DNA from: Abelmoschus esculentus
Lineage: Eukaryota; Streptophyta; Magnoliopsida; Malvales; Malvaceae
Direction: 5' to 3'
Assembly: GCA_035048815.1 (NCBI GenBank)
Contig: JAUCBN010000062.1
Coordinates: 6,210,001 to 6,274,000, forward strand
Length of the DNA stretch: 64,000 bases
The notes below the pieces were generated by a model, which was not told the DNA's origin, searched no databases, and saw only the letters and a list, made by a program, of their open reading frames with translations. Below, piece by piece: positions 1 through 12,500 of the stretch; position 1 is the stretch's first letter; every line of letters begins with the position of its first letter. Position numbers and translations under genes: made by a program.

Positions 1-927
1 GTGAAGATTCATTGGTTGAAAAAAATGAATTGGCAATTAGTGGTGAGGTAGGTGGTTATTATTGGATGGGACCACGACTGACATGGTAGGCCGGGCCTAT
101 GATATAATTTCTCCACTTCTTTCTTTTACACGTGTGAGATTGGGTGCAATTCTGAATTTTTAACAAAAATTTTGAAATTAGAGAAAAACATATAAAGTTT
201 GCCTTTGTACGTGAGTATTAAATTTTTTTGTCACAACATATAAAAGAAATTATTTAATAATTAGGTTGTGTAATCTTTAAATTATATAATTTATTTGAAT
301 TTAAATATTATAGTTTAAGGTTTATAATATTTAGGGGTTAGTTTTTAAGAATTAAGAATAATATATAGATTTGTATAAGTTATACATTTAAAAATTACTC
401 TTAAGAAGATATTAGTTTTTTTAACCAACGATAGTGATTATAACTAATATCTATTTTAAAATACATTTTAAATTATTGAATATTGATCCTTTAATTATTG
501 TGTTACAAATGATTTATGTTAAAAAAAATTAAATTTAAAATTGAAAAGAAGCGCAAAAATATGATAAAAAAAATAAACCTCCGATCAATATTTCTTCTCA
601 TTTGTTAAAATTTAGTCATATTAACTAAAAATTATAAAATAAAAGTTGAATAAATTTAAACGTTTAATTTTTTTTATTTATGAGTAAGAATTATGCACTA
701 TATTGATAAAGTATTACAATAATCACTTAGGGGCTGCTCATATTAAACGTGTGTTGGTCTCAGACGATCATTTCTGAAAAGTTAGATAAATTAAATGTGA
801 CGAAACGCCTGTTTGATTATTAAAATAGGCAAGAAAATACCTATTCAACGTGTTTTTTGTGCTTGTTTGGTATTGTTTCTCTTCATTTAACACTACAATG
901 CTAGTTGAAAAAGTATTATTGAACTGA
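1..927. other. AT-rich intergenic flank
   Basis: No coding pattern, RNA gene or clear repeat is visible. The stretch is dominated by A/T runs and contains only short spurious reading frames. Confidence 0.5.
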
Positions 928-935
928 GTTTTAGA

Positions 936-1401
936 TAGGGATGGCAACGGGTCATGTAGAGTTTTGGGTCACCAGTTTTGATCCGAAAATATAAATATTA
1001 GTCACGAATCCGGCTCGATCCGACCTTAGTATATATTTTTTCGAATCCGATCTGACCTTAATATATATTTTTACCAATTTAACCCAACCAGAAATAATAA
1101 AAGATGTAATCAGACTCCGACCCGAACTAGATAAAATAATTAAAAAAACAGGTTAAACTCGACCCGACCCGAAAAAAATTAATAAAAATATTAAATATTA
1201 TATATAAACATATAATAAAAATATATAAATATATCGGGTCAGGTCAGGTCGGGAATTTTCTACCCTAAACTCGACCCCGACCCAACTCGACCTTATTTTT
1301 GAAAAAATCTGACCCGACCCAAACCCGATTTTTTAAAAAAAAACTCGTCCCGATCAGGTCGGATCAGAACCCGACGAGAACGAGTCAAATTATCATCTCT
1401 G
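936..1401. mobile_element. Non-autonomous hAT-type element (466 bp)
   Basis: The left end reads TAGGGATGGCAAC and the inverted right end CAGAGATGATAAT, 8 of the first 12 positions matching. It is flanked by an 8-bp duplication, GTTTTAGA at 928-935 and GTTTTAGT at 1402-1409 (7 of 8 match), the size hAT transposases make. Both ends carry many copies of GACCCGACC / GGTCGGGTC, typical of subterminal transposase-binding repeats. There is no transposase; the short reading frame near the right end is only translated repeat. Confidence 0.75.
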
Positions 1402-1714
1402 GTTTTAGTCAAGTGGGACAAAACATTAAATCTTTTAACTAAAGTTAAAAGTTCAAATTGTAAAGTTGTGAATGAAAGATTTGGGTTGAGAGAGTTGATC
1501 CTATAATAAATTTTTACACTACTCAATCCAAATTAGTCAACCAATAAATTAGATGTTAATAAATATAAAAAATAATAAAACTAATATGAAAGTTATACTC
1601 TATACATTTAGGGACCAACATATAATTCTATGTTAGAAGATAAAAAATAATAAAATTTTTGTAAAATCATATATAAATTTTAAAATTTTAAAAATGACCG
1701 TTCTCTCTAATCAC

Positions 1715-1935
1715 TCGATCTAATCCTTATGCAACGCATCGGCAACGTAGAATAGATTACATCCATGAGAGACGCGTGAGATAAAACTAGCCTTATAAGT
1801 GAATGAACAACCTTATTAGCTTCCTTACTAGTTTAACAAAATCACAAATGTTGAAAGCTAATGTCAACAACAAACAATATCTCCAAACATCCAAAGAACT
1901 AGATTACAAAGCATGTATGATATGATTGACAGATT
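1715..1935 (-). pseudogene. RNase H domain remnant of a LINE-type element
   Basis: On the minus strand one frame gives SKEANKVVHSLIRLVLSHAS, matching the (K/R)EANxxAHxLAR ending of plant RNase H-like (RVT_3) domains, common in LINEs and free-standing relics. Upstream, NICDFVK lies in another frame, so at least one frameshift separates the pieces, and an in-frame stop occurs further upstream. No reverse transcriptase is adjacent. This is a short decayed fragment. Confidence 0.55.
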
Positions 1936-2510
1936 TCAAGTGTTAAAAGAGGTTTGATAACGCTTAAATATGTAATTCTTAAATTTAATATAATTTTTTA
2001 AATTAAAATTTAGGGTCTACGCAAGTAAAAATTTGTTTCGCAAGTTAAGGATTAAATGAAATAATTATAAATTTTGATAAATTATAAAATCAATAGTAAT
2101 TAAAAATACGGAGAACTTAGTATTTAAATAACTGAAGGTTCAACCCAAAATTATAATAAACTTTAACAGTTTTGAAAACCGATTAAATGTCCAAAGTCCG
2201 TAATTCATTACAAAAATATTAAATATCCGAAATAAAAGTTATTAAACTAAATTCTGTAAATCATACTTAGAATTTCTAAAATTAGAATCCCCCAAGTAAC
2301 GAAGCCTAGATCTAAATATCTGAAATAAAAAATGTAGGGGTGTAAGCTTGGGAGCTTAGTATGTCTCTAGTGTACAGATAAACATAATTACAGTACATAA
2401 AAGCATAACACAGAACAAAATAACATAATTTCGTAAAAGAATAACATATTACAAACAGAACAGAACATGTGATGTAATGTATGTATGATATTATAGCGAC
2501 CTTTTTATAT
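1936..2510. other. AT-rich stretch without recognisable features
   Basis: It lies between the RNase H remnant and the left 3-kb direct repeat. I see no gene, tandem array or terminal inverted repeat. Confidence 0.45.
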
Positions 2511-5500
2511 CCGAAGAGGGAAACAAAAATTTAATTTGAAAGTGTGGGAGTAAAAGGTGTTCGATGCTACGCTTTAATTCCCTTTTGAAAATATCAGTTT
2601 AAAAAATATTTATTCTTTTTCTAAAAGACGATAAAATTGGAGTCGTCATCGATCACTTAGGTAAACCAGACACCATAAAACTAGAGATTCACTTTGAAAA
2701 AGGGTTTAGGAGTTGGTTACGCGTGGGGAAGGACTAGCACCCCCATCACGCCCGAAAATGGGTACTGAAAATATTTTTCTTAAAAATTTAAACTTTAACT
2801 TAATTTTAAATCGATTTTTAAATTTAAAATGAACATTGATTAAACGGGCTTACTTTAATTGGTGAATTTAAATTAATAAGACATTTAATTAATAAGGTTG
2901 ACAATACAATGGACCGTAGACTAAATTGACGTCAAATAATACTGATCGTCACGTTAGTTTAGGGTTCATACCTCGTACGTCACCTTTATGCACGATACAC
3001 ACATTTAAGATATGATGTCACGATCTTGTCAGTTTAAAAAGTTTACCTTGAGATGATAATGATTAATTCGAATATTCAATCAACGTCCGATAATTCATAA
3101 CTTAGCAAAAAGAACTACTAATAAGAACTACTAATAAGAAAATATCAAAATTAATGAATACCCCTCCTTTTATTATTTCGATTCATAACTTAGCAAAAAG
3201 AACTACTAATAAGAAAATAGTATGAGTGATAAATTAAAATACATGATAAGCACATCTATACATACATACGAGATTAAAGGAATAATGAACAAATATGTAT
3301 AAACACGAATGTAAAAGACAACGAGAACAATTAAACGTTGACAAAACATTAAGTGAATGTTTAAGGATATATTCTAAACTAAATTACATTAAGTGAATGT
3401 TTAAGGATATATTCTAAACTAAATTGTCATTAAATAGCAAACCATGATGGAGAAATGAAATAATTTTAAAAACCATCATTCAAAATTAACATAAAATGAC
3501 AAACATGACTATATAACATATATAGGTATAAAAATGTACATGTTTGAAATATGTTAAAAACATTAGCACAAAGCAACATAGGAATGATGTACCAAAAACT
3601 AAATCCACAACTTATGACAAGTAATATAAACTAACAAGTATATAAGTGCAATGAAACTCCTAAAATTATGTAAAGGATGCGAGCGTGAAATACTCAGAAC
3701 ATACCATTATTTATATCAAATAAAATAAAATATTATTTATGTTTTTTTTTGTAATACACATATAAACTTAATAAATGTATGCATAAATATGATAAATAAA
3801 GATATTAATATATGAAACATGTGACATATAAAGACCATGAACATATAACCAAAGTATTATGGAAAATAATAATTTAAAGGTTATGCACAGACTTGTATAC
3901 ACAAACCATAATAAGGAGTTTAATGTGCACAGAACAAAGGTTAAAAGTTGAAATAAAAACTAAAAAATAAATTAAGGGATAAAGACCAAATTAAACCATG
4001 AGAAAATTTGTAAATGGGAAGAGATATAGAGGCCAAGACGGAGATTTAACCATTTCCCTTAAGAACCTGCAGATTGGAATGCTAAACGGCTGTGGTTTAC
4101 ATCTAGAAACTTGAAGCCAAATGGGTGTCAAATTATTATTATTTTTCAGACTTAAATAAATCCCTTTTCTGAAATAAACAAAATCCCTGGACCCCCATCC
4201 CTCTCTTCATCGCATTTGATAGTGGCCACTCAATTTTCTCGTCGGTCATCGGTGAGAAACCTTGTGATGGCGGTAACCTGACGACGAAGACGACAACCAA
4301 AATAGCGAGTCTCCCCTATAAAGTAAGATTTGAAACCTTCTTCACTTCTATTTTATTTTGAAAAGATTTGAAAAAAGCTTGGATCTCAGATTTAAAAGAC
4401 GCAAACAAATTTTTAAGAGAACTTTTCAAATATTTTAAAAGAAAAAAAAAGAACATGAACAAGACTGACTTTTTACCTTCAGAATATGAAGGCTTTTCGA
4501 ATTCTATTTCTGGAATTTCGATTACAAGACTCATTTTTGTGTGTTTCTTACCCTTTTTCTCTCTGATTTCTGGGTTCCTAGATAGATTTTTCGTTACAAT
4601 CGAACCCCTTTTTTTACAATTTGATTTCCCTTATATACATCTCTGCCTTTCTTTTTACTAGTACAATAAAAAGATGGTAAATTCTCCCTTTTCCAGATCT
4701 GCCTTATAATCATGTCTTGCTGGTCTAGATTTTTTGGGATATGAATTTGATATTTTGCTTTTTTATTTCTGTTGCATATCCTGATTTCTAGGGAGTTGGT
4801 GGTTGGATATCATGGATGCACTCTGGTGGCCAAGACGTGAAGAATACGAATGGTCAAGGATGAATTCGAAGGGTCTCGTGCGTGTAACTTGTGGAATTTA
4901 GAAAGTCAATGGGAGATCTGACGTGCGCCAGTTGTCGTGGTTTGGTGGCATCTAGTCCGTTGGATCTAACTAGTCCCATCTAATGGCCAGCAATAAGGTG
5001 GCTGCAAAAAGAATTAAAAGGTAATTAGAGTTTTCAGATGTAAAAGTTATAATATCGGGTTGGGCCACCCGACTTTGGGCTTGTAATTTATTAAATAGTG
5101 GGCTTAATATTTGTAAATACACTGGACTTTATATATATTTGGGTTTTTTGATCACTTATTATGGTTTAATACTAAATTAATATTAATATATACTCACATA
5201 CCAACACTCAATATATGTATAATATTAACATGATACATATACACATTAATACACACATGTCATAAATATCTCACACATGCGATGTAACAATATTTATAAC
5301 AACAATTTAAGATTATACTATATTACCATATGAATATATACATGAAATCATACAATCTAATTAAATGTCACGTGCAATACTAGATAATAATATATACACA
5401 CTTTATTTAACAGCCCACTAACTTTAAGCGAAAAAAAAGAAAAAAAACATAATAATAAAAAGAAAAAATAGAAAGGAAAGTTGGGTAAACCCCGAACAAA

Positions 5501-5513
5501 ATTAGTGATTACA
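2511..5513. repeat. Left copy of the ~3-kb direct repeat (LTR-like)
   Basis: It aligns end to end with 9554-15413 once the 2.7-kb insertion there is removed. Shared landmarks are GTGTGGGAGTAAAAGG near the start, a GGAGTCGTCA / TTGGTTACGCGTGGGGAAGG block at about 2640-2760, and TTAGTGATTAC at the end. This copy lacks about 150 bp present in the right copy (15157-15310). Base 4090 falls in the empty site matching the hAT insertion in the other copy. No credible coding sequence is present. Confidence 0.75.
3346..3425. repeat. 40-bp tandem duplication
   Basis: Positions 3346-3385 are repeated exactly at 3386-3425 (unit starts ACATTAAGTGAATG). The right 3-kb copy has only one unit, so the duplication arose after the two copies separated. 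Confidence 0.85.
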
Positions 5514-5578
5514 ATTACCCCTCTTTGCTTATACTTGTGAAACAAGAATAAAACAAAGACCATAAGCACTAATTTTGT
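5496..5578. repeat. Nested inverted repeat at the left-repeat/core junction
   Basis: ACAAAATTAGTG at 5496-5507 is perfectly complementary to CACTAATTTTGT at 5567-5578. Inside are GCTTAT (5527-5532) with ATAAGC (5562-5567, sharing one base with the outer arm) and CTTGT (5534-5538) with ACAAG (5542-5546). The structure spans the end of the left direct repeat and the start of the core. Confidence 0.7.
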
Positions 5579-5599
5579 CCTACTTTCCTGTTGGCGATC

Positions 5600-7720
5600 T
5601 ACTCTTCCGAAGCAGCAGTGAGAAGATCCTGAATTGTTTCTCTGAAGCGGCAGAAACACATGGTGGCGTTGAGTAGTCCTTCTGAAGCGGCAACGGACAA
5701 CCAACTGATCTCCAAAAGAAGACTCGTTCCCCGAAGCGGTAGTGAACGGTCCAAATAATTTTGCTCTCCCAAAATGGTAAAAGAACGGATCTTGGCCTCC
5801 CCTTAAGGTCATAAAGTTGATTTTGCCTTCCCAATATGGTCTAAAGGCGTATTCTGCTTCCTGGTATGATCTCAAAGCAAATGTTGCTCCCCTGTATGGT
5901 CTTAGAGCATATTTTCACTTCCCTGACTGGTCGCAAGTGAATTTGACTTCCATAAAAGGTCTTAAAGTCTATTTGTGCCTTCTTGTATGGTCTAAAGGCA
6001 TATGTTGCTCCCTTATATGGTCTTAGAGCAAATGTTCATTTCCCTGAATGGTTGCAAGCGAATTTGGCTTCCCTGAATGGTCATAAAGCCAATTGTGCCT
6101 TCCTTGAATGGTCTAAAAGGCGTATTCTGCTTCCCTTATATGGTCTTAGAGCAAATGTTCATTTCCCTGAATGGTTGCAAGCGAATTTGGCTTCCCTGAA
6201 TGGTCATAAAGCCAATTGTGCCTTCCTTGAATGGTCTAAAAGGCGTATTCTGCTTTCCTGAATGGTCTTAAAGCAGATGTTGCTCCCCTAAATGGTCTTA
6301 GAGCAGGTGTTCTCGCTTCCCTGAATGGTCGCAAGCGAGCTTGGCTTCCTTAAATGGTCTTAAAGCCAAATTTGCCTTCCCTTTATGGTCTTAAAGACAT
6401 ATTCTGCTTCCTTGAATGGTCTTAAAGCAAATATTGCTCCCTTAAATGGTCTTAAAGGAGGTCTTCTCGCTTCCCTGAATAGTCGAAAGTGAGTTTGGCT
6501 TCCCTATATGGTCTTAAAGCCTAATCATGCCTTCTTGAATGGTCTCAAGTCATTTTTTGCTTCTTTGAATGATCTTAAAGCAGATGTTGCTCCTCAATAT
6601 GGTCTTAGAGTAGGTTAGATAGAAAAGTAAAACCATTTGAAATAGAAAAGAGCCACAAAATGGTCTTTGAATGATGATTCATTCCACAGACCGGTATAGA
6701 ATGGTTGAAAGAATCTTACTCTCCCAAATCGTTACAAGAGTAGTTTGGATGATGTCTAGTAAATCCTCCAATAATTAACAATGATTATCAACTGGTTTGA
6801 CTCATTCCCCGAAGCAATACAGAATGATCAAAAAATCTTACTCTTCCGAAGCAGTACACAAGTAGATTGGGTGAAAAGTAAATCATCCTAGAATGGAAAA
6901 GGACTACAAATTGGTCTTCAAATGATAAATGAATTGAAATAGCTTCACTTCCCCGAAATGGTAGAAAGCTACTTTACTGAAGATACCACGCCTCTTTGAA
7001 ATGGCGATGATTTAAACATTTCTGAATTTGAGGGTCTAAAAATTCTAAAATTATTTTCCCTAAAGCAGTAGTGAACGCTTGATTGTCTTCTCTGTATCAA
7101 AATCTTGGAATGATTCATTGTTCTAGAGCAACAATGATTGATCTGAAATAACTTTGCTTTCCTGAAGCGGTCGAAAGTGTCTTGAATGAACATACCATGC
7201 CTTTCTAAAATGGAGATAGGATTGGATATCTTCGAATATTATGAATTAATTTCTAGAATGGATGTGTTCTCTGAAGGGGTAGAGAACACACAATTGTCTT
7301 CTCTATGTCAATCTTGCAATGATTCATCATTGCGAAGTGGCAACGATTGATTTGAAATAATTCTATTTTTCGAAGCAGTAGAAAATGCTTACACTGAAGA
7401 TAACATGCCCTCTAAAATGGCGATGGGTTTGAATGTCTCTAAATCTGATGGATTTGCTTGTTGAAATGATCTAAAAATTGAAATTGTATTCCCCCGAAGT
7501 AGTAATGAACACTCGAACGATTTTCCTGTATCTTTTGGGAATGATCCATTATTTCGAAGCCGCAACGAATGGATTGAGACAAATTTGCCTTACTGAAGTG
7601 GTTTAAAGTGATTATGTTGAAGACATCATGCCCTTCTAAAGTGGCAGTGAATTAACTCCTTGCATAGATTGTAAAATTATGTTCCCCGTAGCAGTAGTGA
7701 ACACTCGATTACTTTGTTGT
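5600..7720. repeat. Array of hairpin units with a shared loop and variable complementary stems
   Basis: Units of roughly 30 bp follow the plan stem-CCNTGAATGGTC-stem in the dense part (about 5820-6615) and stem-CCGAAGCGGTAG-stem in the flanking parts. The loop core is conserved while the stems differ yet stay complementary: TTGGCTT/AAGCCAA (6064/6086), CTCGCTT/AAGCGAG (6312/6333), TTCACTT/AAGTGAA (5914/5935), TGCTC/GAGCA (5885/5905), TGTTTCT/AGAAACA (5635/5652), TCATTGTT/AACAATGA (7115/7130), TGTGTTCTCT/AGAGAACACA (7263/7281), TACTCT/AGAGTA (6717/6737), ATCCATT/AATGGAT (7544/7568). In the dense part five stem types recur in order, a higher-order period near 150 bp. Function unknown. Confidence 0.85.
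6010..6255. repeat. 123-bp tandem duplication inside the hairpin array
   Basis: Positions 6010-6132 and 6133-6255 appear identical by eye and each contains four hairpin units. This is the youngest visible step in the array's growth. Confidence 0.75.
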
Positions 7721-7959
7721 ATCAACTAGGAAAATTTTTTGCTCTTCATGGGCCTGAACGGAAAGGCTGATGTCGTCTCAATTTTTTTTCTTGATAAGTT
7801 TGAAATTCTTCTTTCAGAAATTCTTTTCGAGCTTCCATTTTTTATTGTTGCTCTTTTTCATACTTTCCAATACTTGTGAAAATGGATGGAATCCTATGAC
7901 AAATGTGTTAGCATGCTCCTAATCTTAGGGATACCTAACTATATATGATGCATGAATGC

Positions 7960-8900
7960 TATTTTTAAAACTGGGGATTTATGCCATCACGACCACTAAT
8001 CTGTTGAAAGTTGAGATTTATGCTAAACGACTATATATACCATTCAAAAACTTGAGGCTCACGCTGGAAAGATTGATGATCTTTTTAAAACCTAAGATTA
8101 CGCCTACACGACCATCAATTCTTGCTCTTTGAACTTGGGGAAGCTGGAAAGGCTGCCAAGACTCTTTGAATTTGGGAATCATGTCGAAAAGGCTGCCAAA
8201 ATTATCTACATTTGGGATTTACGCCTACACGGCTACCAATTCTCGCTCTTCAAATTTGAGGACATATACTGAAAGGGTTGCTAATATATTCATGCAAACA
8301 ATATTGTCGAGCTTGTTCAAATTTGAGATTTACGTCGATATGGCTACCAATCTCTTCTGATGTCATTCAGAACCTCAAAACTTACACCGAAGAGGTTGTT
8401 GATCTTTGTTCAAATTTGGGATTTATGCCGATATGAATGTCAATCATTACTGATGTCATTTAAAACCTTGAAACTCACACCGAAAAGGCTACCGATCTTG
8501 GTTCAAAATTGGGCTCACTCCTGAATGGTCATCGTTCTTCTCTTGGTTCTAAACTTACGCCGAAAAAGTTATCATTCTTCTATAAAATCGGGACTCATGC
8601 AATAAGGCTGCCAAAATTTTTTATGAATTTGGGACTCACGCAACAAGGCTGCCTAAAATGCTCTGAATTCGGGACTCGTACCAAAAAGGCTTCCAAAATT
8701 GTCTAAACTTTGGACTCACGTTACAAAGCTGCCAACGGATCTCTGAATTTGGGACTTACGCTGAAAAAGTTGCCAAAATGCTCTAAATTTGGGACTTGTG
8801 CCGGAAAGGCTATCAAAATGCTCTAGATTCGGGACTCACACCAGAAAGGCTGCTAAAACTCTGAATTCAGGACTTATGCAACAAGGCTATCAATCTTTAA
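7960..8900. repeat. Degenerate tandem array, ~50-60 bp unit
   Basis: The recurring pattern is (T)TTGGGACTCACGC, then AAAAGGCTGCCAAAAT, then CTCTGAA, with much variation; about 16 units can be traced. It lies directly after the hairpin array in the core of the LARD-like element. I see no consistent hairpin in these units. Short open frames here are translated repeat, not genes. Confidence 0.7.
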
Positions 8901-8989
8901 ACGCGCTATCTCCTTATGCTGAATCCTTTCTTCGTTTGGGTGCCGGTCAGACACTTCGAAGCTCGTTGCTCCTTGAAGCACCATTTACC

Positions 8990-9553
8990 CTTAAAATAGT
9001 TTGAAAACCACCTTAAATTAGGGTTGAGTGAAATGCCTTCATTTTCTGAATTGATCTTTAAAAGCATCTCCCTACCTCGATGTCGGGAAATTATGTTGTC
9101 TCTCGGCTTATCATAAGAAGTGTTATTTTCTAATCGAAATGGGTAAACAAGATTCAGACCCCCCGAACCTTTCCCAAGTGTAGAGGAAAGACTTGCTTCA
9201 TGCCCCTAAATCATTCAACACATGCATTCTTGTTACAGTCCTTGATGAGTTATTCTCTTGGTCAACTCTGATCTGGGCTCTGATTCTGTCGCTTTGCAGA
9301 CAATGATTTTCTGCTCATATTCTTTGTATTCTCATCTGGATTTGTGTAATGGTTGATCGAACATTTCTATGTCTTGATTTCATTTTTTGCTCATTGAGGT
9401 ATCTTAAAGAAGATTGACTCTCAGTTTTCTTTAATTCTTAAAAAAATGATTTTATTTGTATGTATAAGAAAAATTTTAAATAATGTATGAAAGTGTGGCA
9501 AAACAAATTTAAAAGAAACTTTGCCCTAATCTGGGAAAAGCTCAACTTTAATG
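8990..9553. other. Unique right end of the non-coding core
   Basis: This joins the degenerate array to the right direct repeat. A purine-rich run (about 9552-9567, GAAGATGGAAAACGG) immediately precedes or begins the right repeat and could be a polypurine tract, but a similar run lies at the start of the left copy. No coding sequence is visible. Confidence 0.4.
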
Positions 9554-12500
9554 AAGATGGAAAACGGAAATTTAATTTGAAAGTGTGGGAGTAAAAGGTC
9601 TTTGATGCTACGATTTAATTCCCTTTTGAAAATATCATTTTAAAAAATATTTATTCTTTTTTAAAAAAACGATAAAATTGGAGTCACCACCGGTCACTTA
9701 AGTAGACCAGACACTATAAAACCAGAGATTCACTTTGAAAAAGGTTTTGGGAGTTGGTTACGCTTGGGGAAGGATTAACACCCCCATCACACCCAAAAAT
9801 CGGTACCGAAAATATTTTTCTTAAAAATTTAAACTTTAACTTAATTTTAAATCGATTTTTAAATTCAAAATGGACCTTGATTAAACGAGCTTACTTTAAT
9901 TGGTGAATTTAAATTAATAAGACATTTAATTAATAAGGTTGACAATACACTAGACCATAGACTAAATTGACGTCAAATAATACTAACCGCCACGTTAGTT
10001 TAGGGTTCAGACCTCGTACGTCACCTTTATGCATGATACACACATTTAAGATATGATATCACGATCTTATCAGTTTAAAATGTTTACCTTGAGATGATAA
10101 TGATTAATTTGAATATTCGGTCAACGTCCGATAATTCGGACCGTTATGACACAAATATCAAAATTAGTGAATACCCTTCTTTTTATTATTTCGATTCATA
10201 ACTTAGCAAAAAGAATTACTAATAAGAAAATAGTCATATAAGTGATGAATTAAAATACATGATAAGCACATATATACATACATACGAGATCAAAATAATA
10301 ATGAACAAATATGTATAAACACGAATGTAAAAGACAACGAGAACAATTAAACGTTGACAAAACATTAAGTGAGTGTTTAATGATATATTCTAAACTAAAT
10401 AGATGTGTCATTAAATAACAAACCATGATGGAGTAATGGAATGTTTTTAAAAACCATCATTCAAAATTAACATAATATGACAAACATGACTATATAACAT
10501 ATATAAGTATAAAAATGTACATGTTTGAAATATGTTAAAAACATTAGCACAAAGCAACGTAGGAATGATACACCAAAACTAAATCCACAACTTATGACAA
10601 GTAATATAAACTAACAAGTATATAAGTACAATGAAACTCCTAAAAATGTGTAAAGGATGCGAGCATGAGTTACTCAGAACATACCATTATTTATATCAAA
10701 TAAAATAAAATATTATTTATATTTTTTTGTAATACACATATAAACTTAATAAATGTATGCATAAATGTGATAAATGAAGACATTAATATATGAAACAGGT
10801 GACATATAAAGACCATGAACATATAACCAAAGTATTATGGAAAATAATAATTTAAAGGTTATGCACAAACTTGTATTCACAAACCATAATAAGGAGTTTA
10901 ATGTGCACAGAACAAAGGGTAAAAGTCGAAATAAAAACTAAAAAATAAATTAAGGGTTAAGGACAAAATTAAACCATGAGAAAATTTGTAAATGGGAAGA
11001 GATATAGGGGCCAAGACGGAGATTTAACCATATCCCTTAAGAACCTGCAGATTGGAATGCTAAACGTAGGGATGTAAAAACAGATACTCGGATGGGTTTC
11101 AGGTCGGATACTATCAAGTCGGGTAAAATCGGATATAGGTCATTTCAGGTTGATTTGATGTTTTGACTCGATTCAGGTCGGGTTCATTTCAGGTCGGGTT
11201 CAAACGGTTCGGGTCCAAATTAGATAATTGGCAGGTTCATTTCAGGTCGAGTAGATTTCAGGTCGGGTTCATTTTAGTTCGGTTGCATTTCAGGTTGGGT
11301 GCATTTCAAGTCGGTTTTATTTCAGGTCGAATTAATTCGGGTTTTAAATTCATATTAATTAAAATTATTAAGTTTGAGTTTGATACAAATAAGTAATTAA
11401 GTAAATAACCGATAGACTTTGGGTTAAATGGTTGATCATTCATTTCGAATTAATTATTTAATATCTAATGTCTTTAACTAGTATGAATCTTATTAAAAAT
11501 AAATATTACGCACTAGACTAAACAAAAATATCATCAAATGATTCATATCTTAAAAATTGGGCTAAATTACAAAAATTAAAATTAATAAGGAATAAGCATT
11601 GGACTGAAAGAATAAATTTTTTAATTAAAAAGGATAAACATTAATAAAATAAAATATCATATTATTAAAAATACTAAACTAAATTAGAAAAATAAATAGT
11701 AATTAATTTGAAATAAAAACAAAGTTGTAAGGACTAAATTGTAAAAATTATAAATTAATAATAGTTAAATTTGGTGAAAATTTTAATTTTAATGTACTTT
11801 AATATATTATAATTTATACATATATAATATAGTTTTATACATTTCAAAAATGAAAATATGAAATTCATACTATATATGAAATATATTCTATATGTAGAAT
11901 TTATATTATATATGGTATGATACTATATATGAAAATATAAAATGTATAATATTATATATATATAAATATATAATATGTATGTATATATGTAAATATATGT
12001 ATACTTATTGCTTATATATATATAATATAATTTAATGTATATATAATATACTTATAATATATAATGTATAATATATTTTAATATATACATATATTATGTA
12101 ATATATTTTAATATATATACTTAAATGTATACTAATATATGTATTTAATTTGTTTATGATTTAATGTATGTATATGTATTTAATTAATACATGTATATTA
12201 TTAATTCTTTAAGCTCAACATTAATCTCTTAAGCCCAAATCACTAGACTAGTTCTCTAAGATCAATTCTCCAATCCCTAAACTAATTCTCTATAATCAAA
12301 TTTAAAAAATTTTAAAATATATAATTTAATTTAATTAAATAAGGATCAAATCGAATAAAAAATAAAATTTAAAACTTAATTTTTGAGTGATCATAACTAA
12401 ATTAAAATAATTGTAAAATAAGGTGTAGAAAGGCGCAATATTCGACTTTTTAGGTGGGGCCTATATAAAAATGTGTGAAATGTTTTTTACCTGATCTAGA

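Noticed and set aside
4368..4661. A 97-codon plus-strand gene in the left 3-kb repeat
   Set aside because: The right copy breaks the frame by substitutions and indels, there is no recognisable domain, and the composition is that of the surrounding non-coding repeat.
5817..6615. CRISPR-like repeat-spacer array or a repetitive protein-coding gene
   Set aside because: The repeats are imperfect hairpins without unique spacers of constant length, in plant nuclear DNA. Open frames across them (92 codons or fewer) are products of the repeat and have no start or splice context.
11163..11396. Small plus-strand gene with a repeated RSGFQVG-type peptide
   Set aside because: It is a translation of the hAT subterminal repeats, inside an element with defined ends.
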